Positions 58,190 to 64,000 of a stretch of DNA of 64,000 nucleotides are shown in pieces. The stretch is from contig CAJNDS010002767.1 of assembly GCA_905221605.1 (NCBI GenBank), positions 57,501 through 121,500 of the forward strand, in the 5' to 3' direction. This DNA comes from Symbiodinium natans (Eukaryota > Sar > Dinophyceae > Suessiales > Symbiodiniaceae). The notes beneath the pieces are model-generated. The model was not told the origin of the DNA, did not search any database, and saw nothing but the letters and a program-made list of their open reading frames with translations. The translations under genes and the position numbers were made by a program. Numbering within the stretch: position 1 is the first letter of the stretch; each line of letters opens with the position of its first letter.

Positions 58190-58370
58190 GAAATGGACCC
58201 CCCTTTCCCCCCCTCCAGCCCCAGCCAACCCCCCCAACCCCCTGCCCCCCGAGTCGGCTGGAGGTTGGAGGTTGGAGGGGGGGGGGGGGGGGTTGGCTGG
58301 AGCGGGGGTCTGGCTGGTTGGGAGGGGGGGTTGGCTGGCGGGGTGGTGGGCGGGGTTGGCTGGGTTTAGT
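58190..58370. repeat. C-rich then G-rich low-complexity block
   Basis: 58199-58250 is C-rich (CCCCCCTTTCCCCCCC, CCAGCCCCAGCC). 58255-58370 is G-rich, with repeated GGAGGTT and GGGTTGGCTGG units and a G-run of about 15. The two halves are roughly complementary, so a hairpin or G-quadruplex is possible. Pro- and Gly-rich frames here are artefacts. Confidence 0.85.
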
Positions 58371-58829
58371 GCATAAATACGAAAACATGCGGATGTACAC
58401 TGGTCTTTTATGCTACCCCCGTGGCCGTTGCAGGCTGGCCGCCCGCCACTTTTTAAAACCTCACCGTACCAGTAGCGGCTTCCGGTGACCCATCTGGCCT
58501 CCACACATGCCACGTCTGCAGCGGCCCGCCAACCTGATAGCGGCCGCAAAGCCCCAAAGCGAGAATAGCTACGACGCTGCGACCTGTTTCGATCAACTTG
58601 ACACGCAACCCCAATGACTTCGAGTATATGTCAGGATTCAGGGTTTAAACCAACTTTCTCCCTGCTCCCCCATCCAGACAGGTTTGGGCAAAGTGGGCCA
58701 CCTCTGATGTTGTAGCAAAGGAAACCTGCTAAAACCCTCCACTGCCCTACACTTTGGCGAGTTAGGGTTGTGGTAAAATTGCCTAAGCTTTGAGCCGCCA
58801 AGGTGTGTGTGTGTGTGTTGTGCAGAAGG

Positions 58830-58940
58830 TGGCTTTAATCGGCTTGGTGCTGGGTCCCTGGCGTTGAAGCGCAGCTCGCCGCGCGAGCCTGCAAGCTGGA
58901 AGTCCAGCAACTCGAAGGCGAAATCAACAAGAGTTGAGGG
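58830..58940 (-). CDS. Exon-like sequence, unidentified
   Basis: The minus frame reads DFAFELLDFQLAGSRGELR, then FNARDPAPSRLKP, with natural composition after a CTTGTTGATTTCGCC pyrimidine-rich stretch. Other frames on both strands are also open here. Exon limits are uncertain. Confidence 0.3.
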
Positions 58941-60477
58941 TGCACTGCACTTCTGCTTTGCATGGCTGATGAGATCTGTTGTAATCCAGTGTATGACAGG
59001 TGGGTATCAGACAACACCCGGAAGCCGGTAAAATGCACCTTGAGGTGTTGAATTCCAGGGTCGATCTGTCTACAGGGTGCTACGCCACCAACCATGGCCA
59101 AGCAGTATAGCTGAAACAACCAAACCTCCAAAGTTTTCAAAGCCTCCCAGCAAGAGCAGTACCTCCACAGGTCTCAAGGCTGTAAGATTTGGGCTCTATT
59201 AGGCTTTGGACTGCCATCGCCTCTCGTAGCCGGCAACGGTGCGAATCAAGAACTGCGCTGCGGCAATGCGCTGGGCCTGAGGGCTAAGATTGTCTCGGCC
59301 ATGCGGTTCTAAGCCACCACGTTTCCCAGCAAACAACTTTGGGCTAACTTGTCAACACTCTGCTATACTGTTAATGTCCTCTTCAGATTACAAACCCCGC
59401 TGAATTAAGGTACCTCAGGCCCAGAACAACCCCCCCCCAGCTCACGAATACAAGAGTTTCCGTGACTGAAGTTGTTTCAGAGAGAAGTTGGTGTTGATGA
59501 GCACTGAAGCTGAGCGTTTGCTGAAAACTGCAGAGTTTTAAAGCTGGAAGCCCCAAGTAAACTAGAGACTGCAGGGACTTGAGGCAATTCCAACGAGAGA
59601 CTGAGGGGGGAAAATTCAGAACTTGCAATGTCCTATTAAACAAAGGGAGAGGCCGACCCTCCCCTCAATAGAGGCCCTAGGGGGGCGGGGGATTCATTGA
59701 ACATCATTTTGCAGATCACAGCTGTGGCTGCAAATCGGGTATAGGATGCCTTATAGTGTTTGGGATGAGCGGCAAATGCTCCTTGCTTCCCTGTGAATGC
59801 TGAAGCAATTTCCCAAGCCTCTAGTTTTCAAGCAATCTGCAGACATCCACAGCCCTCACAGGCCGGCTGAATGAGACTCGAAGCATACCCGAGCTTGAGC
59901 GGTCTCAAAGACTTATAACCAGCCTTGGCCGCACTGTCTGCTGCAGACGCACAGCGCCAGGCATGGAGCAGCGCCTTGCGCAGACAAGGGTTAGCCTGTT
60001 GCTCTACCCAAACAGCAACATGACATTCCTACGCGGATGCCCTCTCCAACAGTAATCCTACAACATTAAGAGCCTCGTCAAAGTCATGAACGTGCTCCCA
60101 CAGCGCGGGTATACCCTATCCCGCTATTTGTTTGGAAAGGTCATTCAAAGACAGTTGAAGTACGAGTAGGGCTCTGAGATGGGAAGCTCAGAGCCTGCAC
60201 CCCCTTCCTGACTCTGAATAGAGAGAGTCGTTCCTGTAATGCAAAGAGGCTTCCCGAGTGCCTTCGCTGTGCGGTTGGCGCATTCCCGGCTCCGGGCCTC
60301 TACAAAGTACTCGCAGCCGACCTGCCGACGCCAGCTTTGCAATGCCCGTTTCCGACTCTAAATATATCTTTGACGCAGGATGCCCGAACAGAGACAGATA
60401 CTCCATCCGCACCGCAGAAACAGAGTAAATAGACAGAGGAGAGCGGTGACAGTGAGATGCAGAGGGAAACGGAGAGA
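58941..60477. other. No supported gene
   Basis: Scattered minus-strand frames (59140-58835, 59643-59383) have no clear splice sites. A short C-tract is at about 59431 and G-runs near 59600 and 59680. Otherwise unremarkable. Confidence 0.4.
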
Positions 60478-60530
60478 GGAAGGGAGGGAGGGAGGGAGGG
60501 AGGGGGAGAGAGAGAGAGAGATGCAGAGAA
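60478..60530. repeat. (GGGA)n and (GA)n microsatellite
   Basis: GAGGAAGGGA passes into GGGAGGGA units and then a GA run. Confidence 0.95.
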
Positions 60531-60629
60531 AGGAAACAAAGACAGAAAGAAAGGCAAGCGAATTTTCACAGTGGTCGGAGTGTCGACTTTCGAGCCTTTG
60601 GGGGTTTAGATGGGTTTAGGTCTCAGGCT

Positions 60630-60854
60630 CTAGGACTCTAGGGGCTTTGGTCTCTCCCCCATCGGACATCTTCGGCGTGCAGATCCGCAGTGATTGACCG
60701 ACTGCCGCGCTGAAGCGAGCACAATCACCAGACAGGAAAATAACAGTCGCGGATCATGCTCCTCCAACGTGGACAAAGGCCGGAACCCTATTGCCAGGAT
60801 CCGCTCCGATCCTGAACCGTAAACATCCTGCTCTTGCTGCCACATGCCATCCAA
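60630..60854 (-). CDS. Coding-like open frame, unidentified
   Basis: A 74-codon minus frame with ATG at 60854 reads QQEQDVYGSGSERILAIGF, RPLSTLEEHDPRLLFSCLV, IVLASARQSVNHCGSARRR. It has natural composition with one moderately hydrophobic segment; the plus strand is broken by stops. It may be an internal or first exon. Family unknown. Confidence 0.45.
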   Translation of the reverse strand: MDGMWQQEQDVYGSGSERILAIGFRPLSTLEEHDPRLLFSCLVIVLASARQSVNHCGSARRRCPMGERPKPLES

Positions 60855-61379
60855 GAGCCACGCTTACGAGGTACTTTTGCAGGCCATTATTGGCACCGCT
60901 TGATACCGTTGATTCCTTGATCACAATCAAACCTTAATACCGAAAGCCTGACTTGGGAGGATTTGCCAACACCCGGATGCTGATGGCACCTTCTGCTGCG
61001 CCAAGGCCCGATGTAAGGCCTACGGGCACGAGGCTTTTTCGGTGCAGAGATTCGAAGATTTCGGGATTTGGGCTTTTAAAGGCTTGGAGTACTTCTCCCA
61101 ATGGGTGGCAGATGCACTATCACGGCTATGCGACAGTTGAAGCTCCATGCTGCAGCTTCGCGCCAGATGTCAACACATGTTCCTGGAGTAGAAGGCCAAA
61201 CTCATGGCCCAACACCTCTAGCCCCCAGCAACCCAGAAGAACCCTCACCAAAGAACTTTGGCTGAAAGATTCTGCCCGAGCCTCTATTGTCCTTTGGATG
61301 CTTCACGTTCAGATTCGATAGCCGTTGTTGGATACTTGAGGTGCAGGGAAATTCGCTCACCGAAATGCCAAGCACCCTC

Positions 61380-61547
61380 TCACATGGTATTAGAAGGGAA
61401 CGTGCTCCCAAAACCAAATCCAGCCACAAGAAGGAAACCCGCATAAACCCGCACAGGCGACATGAGCCACACGGCCTCTTTGCCGAGGACCTCTGCCGTC
61501 GCCTTTGCAGCGCGCCGAGCCGCCTGGAGCTCTTCATACACAGGCTT
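61380..61547 (-). CDS. Terminal exon with C-terminal membrane helix
   Basis: After CATGAAAAGCCCAG come 55 codons and TGA: KPVYEELQAARRAAKATAEV, LGKEAVWLMSPVRVYAGF, LLVAGFGFGSTFPSNTM. An amphipathic Ala-rich helix leads into a hydrophobic Gly/Phe helix, consistent with a tail anchor or last transmembrane segment. Upstream exons were not identified. Family unknown. Confidence 0.5.
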   Translation of the reverse strand, partial: KPVYEELQAARRAAKATAEVLGKEAVWLMSPVRVYAGFLLVAGFGFGSTFPSNTM

Positions 61548-62640
61548 CTGGGCTTTTCATGGTTGAACCATGTTGAACCGGTTGATGGCGCAAGCCTGGA
61601 ACCAGGCAACTACAGATTACAGTGTCGGACCGTGTTTGTCGCGACGAGGTCTAGAAACTCGGCTTACAGAAAATGCTGGGCACGTTTGGGGGTCAGGCGA
61701 GGTCCTCAATAAGCGCAAGTTAGCTTCAGGTGTCTCTATAAGAGTATGTGTTGCGTATCTTTAGCGGGCACCCTCCCGACAAGGCTCATAGACCTCCCTG
61801 AACCGCTTCCAGAGAACCATACCCCATACCCACGCTGCGCGCCTGCGTCCGCCATGTCCGAAGCCCAGAGCGGCCCCATCCCGAACGTAGCCTTGAAAGG
61901 GCTCATATCGGGGTTTGGGAGACATCCTTGATCCTTTGATGGTTCTCGAAACGTGAAACAGATCTCTGCTCTGCCTTGACAACTGGCAGGTTTTGCCAGA
62001 CTTGAGGACTTGGGGCTAAGGGTTTCCAGGACGCTGAGGCCAGGGCACAGCAACCAGCCGATGCAGCCGGCGGTGGTAGACATCAAGCCTCAGTGAAAAA
62101 CCCACTGTGACCAGATTGACTGCCTCGGAACGCGCGTGCAAACTTTGCAGCCCAAACCGCAGTGCCTCACGTCCAGCCGTTTGGGTAGTCGTGACGTGCA
62201 TCATTCCTGTTGCTCTGCTAAGTTCCTTAGCCCTGCGCGACGCTAGACACTAACTCCAGTTGGCTTGGGAACGCGAAGCCTCAGCCCCTATGTAGATCCC
62301 CGACACCGCTGAGCCTTCAACATTGAAGGCTATACAAACCCCTAAGCCCCCAAGCAACAAAAGCAAACCCAAAGCCCCCAAGCAACAAAAGCAACAAACA
62401 AAACCAACCCGCTCCCCCCCCCCCCTACAAAACGGGAGAAGAATCACTGCACAAACGCGCTGAATTAAGTGTATACATCGTATACACCGAAAGAGACCCC
62501 TCGGTGCCCAGGCCAGGCGCTAAGGCTCAGGCTTCATCCAGGCCTGGAACGCTTCCCGGGAGAGCCTCGGAACATCCAAAGGGCTCGGAGAGCTCAAGGC
62601 CCAAGGCTTTATTCTTCTTCTTATGATTGCGACTATTTGC
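61548..62640. other. No supported gene
   Basis: Frames on both strands overlap at 61736-62086. The minus frame WVWGMVLWKRFREVYEPC (near 61860-61765) is the best exon candidate but lacks defined ends. There is a C-tract near 62414 and a diverged CAAGCAACAAAAGCAA tandem near 62350-62400. Confidence 0.4.
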
Positions 62641-62722
62641 ATTATTTCTGATACGTATATGTATATATATATATACAAATATATACTCTTTTTTATATGG
62701 TACCCCCCCCCCCCAAAGATCC
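62641..62722. repeat. TA tract plus C-tract resembling an element end
   Basis: ATACGTATATG, (TA)n, then TATATGGTA, a C-run of about 13, then AAAGATCC. This order (TA tract, TATATGG, C-run, GATC-containing end) matches the ends of the 5.2-7.7 kb element, whose outer sequence reads TATATGGTCACC, C-run, ATGATCTAGG. It may be one end of a related element that includes the palindromic array and leaves the window. Confidence 0.5.
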
Positions 62723-62821
62723 ATACCTTTTTGCTTTGTTTTATGCCTTTGTGGGTTGTTCTCTTGTGTTGTATGTTTTCCTTTTGTTGTCTGCTAAATC
62801 TATGTGTTTCTATTATTGACA

Positions 62822-63647
62822 CCCTTATTGAAATATTGAATTTCAATAAGGGTGGTCATGATTGAAACCCTTATTGACATATTGAACTTCAATAAGGGTG
62901 GTCATTATTGAAACCCTTATTGAAATATTGAATTTCAATAAGCGTTGGCAGTATTGAAACCCTTATTGAAATATTGAATTTCACTAAGGGTGGTCATTTT
63001 TGAAACCCTTATTGAAATATTGAATTTCAATAAGGGCGGAACTAAGAACTAAGAACTAAGACTGCCAGGGACTCTTGGTCTGAGTCCTTAGTTCCTAGTA
63101 CAGCCCTTATTGAAATTCATTGTTTCAATAAGGGTTTCAATAAGAAGTAACCCAGGAACTAAGAATCCAGACCGAGAGTCCCTGACAATCTTAGTGCTTA
63201 GTTCTTAGTTCTTAGTTCCGCCCTTATTGAAATTTCATATTTCAATAAGGGTTTCAAAAATGCTCAACCCTTATTGAAATTCAATATCTCAATCAAGGCT
63301 TCAATAAGGAGGAATGTTGAAACGCTTATTGAAAAATATTGAATTTCAACAAGGGCGAAGACTGCCAGGGACTCCTGGTCTTAGTTCTTAGTTCCTAGTA
63401 ACGCCCTTATTGAAATTCAATATTTCAATAAGGGTTTCAAGAAGAGGTAACCCAGGAACTAAGAATCCAGAGCAAGAGTGTCTGACAATCTTACTTCTTA
63501 GTTCTTAGTTCCAGCCTTATTGGAATTCAATATTTCAATAAGGGTTTCAAGAAGAGGTAACCCAAGAACCAAGAATCCAGCCCAAGAGTGTCTGACAATC
63601 TTAGTTCTTGGTTCCACCCTTGCTGACATTCAATATTTCAAGAAGGG
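62822..63647. repeat. Nested palindromic hairpin array
   Basis: Twelve copies of a 31-bp palindrome, CCCTTATTGAAAT, 5-nt loop, ATTTCAATAAGGG. Starts: 62822, 62868, 62914, 62960, 63006, 63104, 63221, 63268, 63323, 63404, 63514, 63617. The first five form a perfect 46-bp tandem; copies from 63104 onward are mostly in the opposite orientation. Between copies lies a second unit, GGAACTAAGAACTAAG...CTTAGTTCC with a core GCCAGGGACTC, present in both orientations (63038-63098 and, inverted, 63153-63219), so the array is itself a large inverted repeat centred near 63125. Blocks at 63104 and 63404 are exactly 300 bp apart. Confidence 0.95.
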
Positions 63648-64000
63648 TTTCAATAAGAGGTAACCTTCAATCTTTCAAACAAGACAGCAGAAAGGATTTC
63701 CCTTCCCTCCCCCTCCTGTCCGCTCCGCTCCGCTGCGCTCTCTGGTTGTTTGTTAAGGGATTGTTCAAGGCTCATCTAAGGGACTAGGGTTTGAAAGAGA
63801 AGGCCCGAAACTCGATAGGGTTTAAGGCTTTAATCCCCAAGCCTTAAAGCCTGTAGGGTTTAGGCTCAAACCTTAAACCCTAATTCTTTAATCATACATA
63901 GGGTTTCAAGGTTAAGCTATTTGACTTGAATCCTTAACCGTAACCCTTTAAACCCCACAGTGAAGGTTTAAAGGTTTGGGGTGTTAGGTCTAGGCGTTTG
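63648..64000. repeat. Degenerate telomere-like and GGTTTA-rich DNA
   Basis: Repeated AGGGTTTAAGGC, AAACCTTAAACCCTAA and GGTTTAAAGG words in both orientations. They are related to, but not exact arrays of, TTTAGGG. Preceded by a short pyrimidine-rich CTCCGCTCCGCT stretch near 63715. No gene is seen. Confidence 0.7.

Noticed and set aside
58001-58549. 182- and 161-codon Pro/Gly-rich frames
   Set aside because: They are open because of the C-rich/G-rich block; composition follows the repeat.
62822-63647. CRISPR array
   Set aside because: Repeats are palindromes in both orientations with repeat-derived spacers, the host is eukaryotic, and no cas genes are present.

Overview
This is eukaryotic nuclear DNA from a low-density, intron-rich genome. 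I see no operons, no bacterial promoters, and no rRNA or tRNA genes. The protein-coding signal sits in short exons, roughly 35-320 nt, that join in phase across GT-AG introns and, in about a fifth of the junctions I could place, GC-AG introns; one junction fits GA-AG. Degenerate TTTAGGG (CCCTAAA) words are scattered through the window and concentrated at its right end. Together these features suggest an alga, most likely a dinoflagellate or a chromerid-type alveolate. That assignment is inference. I saw no spliced-leader gene, and introns and repeats make up most of the DNA.

Layout. A GT/GA-rich simple repeat fills 1-420. A small plus-strand gene lies at about 3.0-4.4 kb. An AT-rich element with terminal inverted repeats spans 5.2-7.7 kb and carries a degenerate 60-80 bp satellite plus a large hairpin. 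From 8 to 48 kb most genes are on the minus strand: unknown basic and charged proteins, an HMG-box protein (22.6-22.0 kb), a small membrane protein (30.2-29.5 kb), a TLC-domain ceramide-synthase-like gene (37.3-32.5 kb) and a polytopic membrane protein (45.7-42.2 kb). Plus-strand exons interrupt this at 26.9-27.4 and 31.4 kb. From 48 to 57 kb most coding signal is on the plus strand: long open frames, a DEK C-terminal-domain gene, a highly diverged alpha-tubulin relic, and three further unknown genes. Minus-strand exons return at 58.8-61.5 kb.

The right end (62.64-63.65 kb) is a nested palindromic array: twelve 31-bp hairpins reading CCCTTATTGAAAT-5 nt-ATTTCAATAAGGG, five of them in an exact 46-bp tandem, with a second inverted-repeat unit between copies. 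A TA-tract plus C-tract just before it resembles the ends of the 5.2-7.7 kb element.

Exon limits were assigned by eye from splice consensus, phase agreement and protein-likeness. The named families (TLC/LAG1, HMG box, DEK_C, alpha-tubulin) rest on motif recognition, and most other genes are described without a name. The named genes point to sphingolipid synthesis, chromatin and cytoskeleton; nothing shows that they act together.
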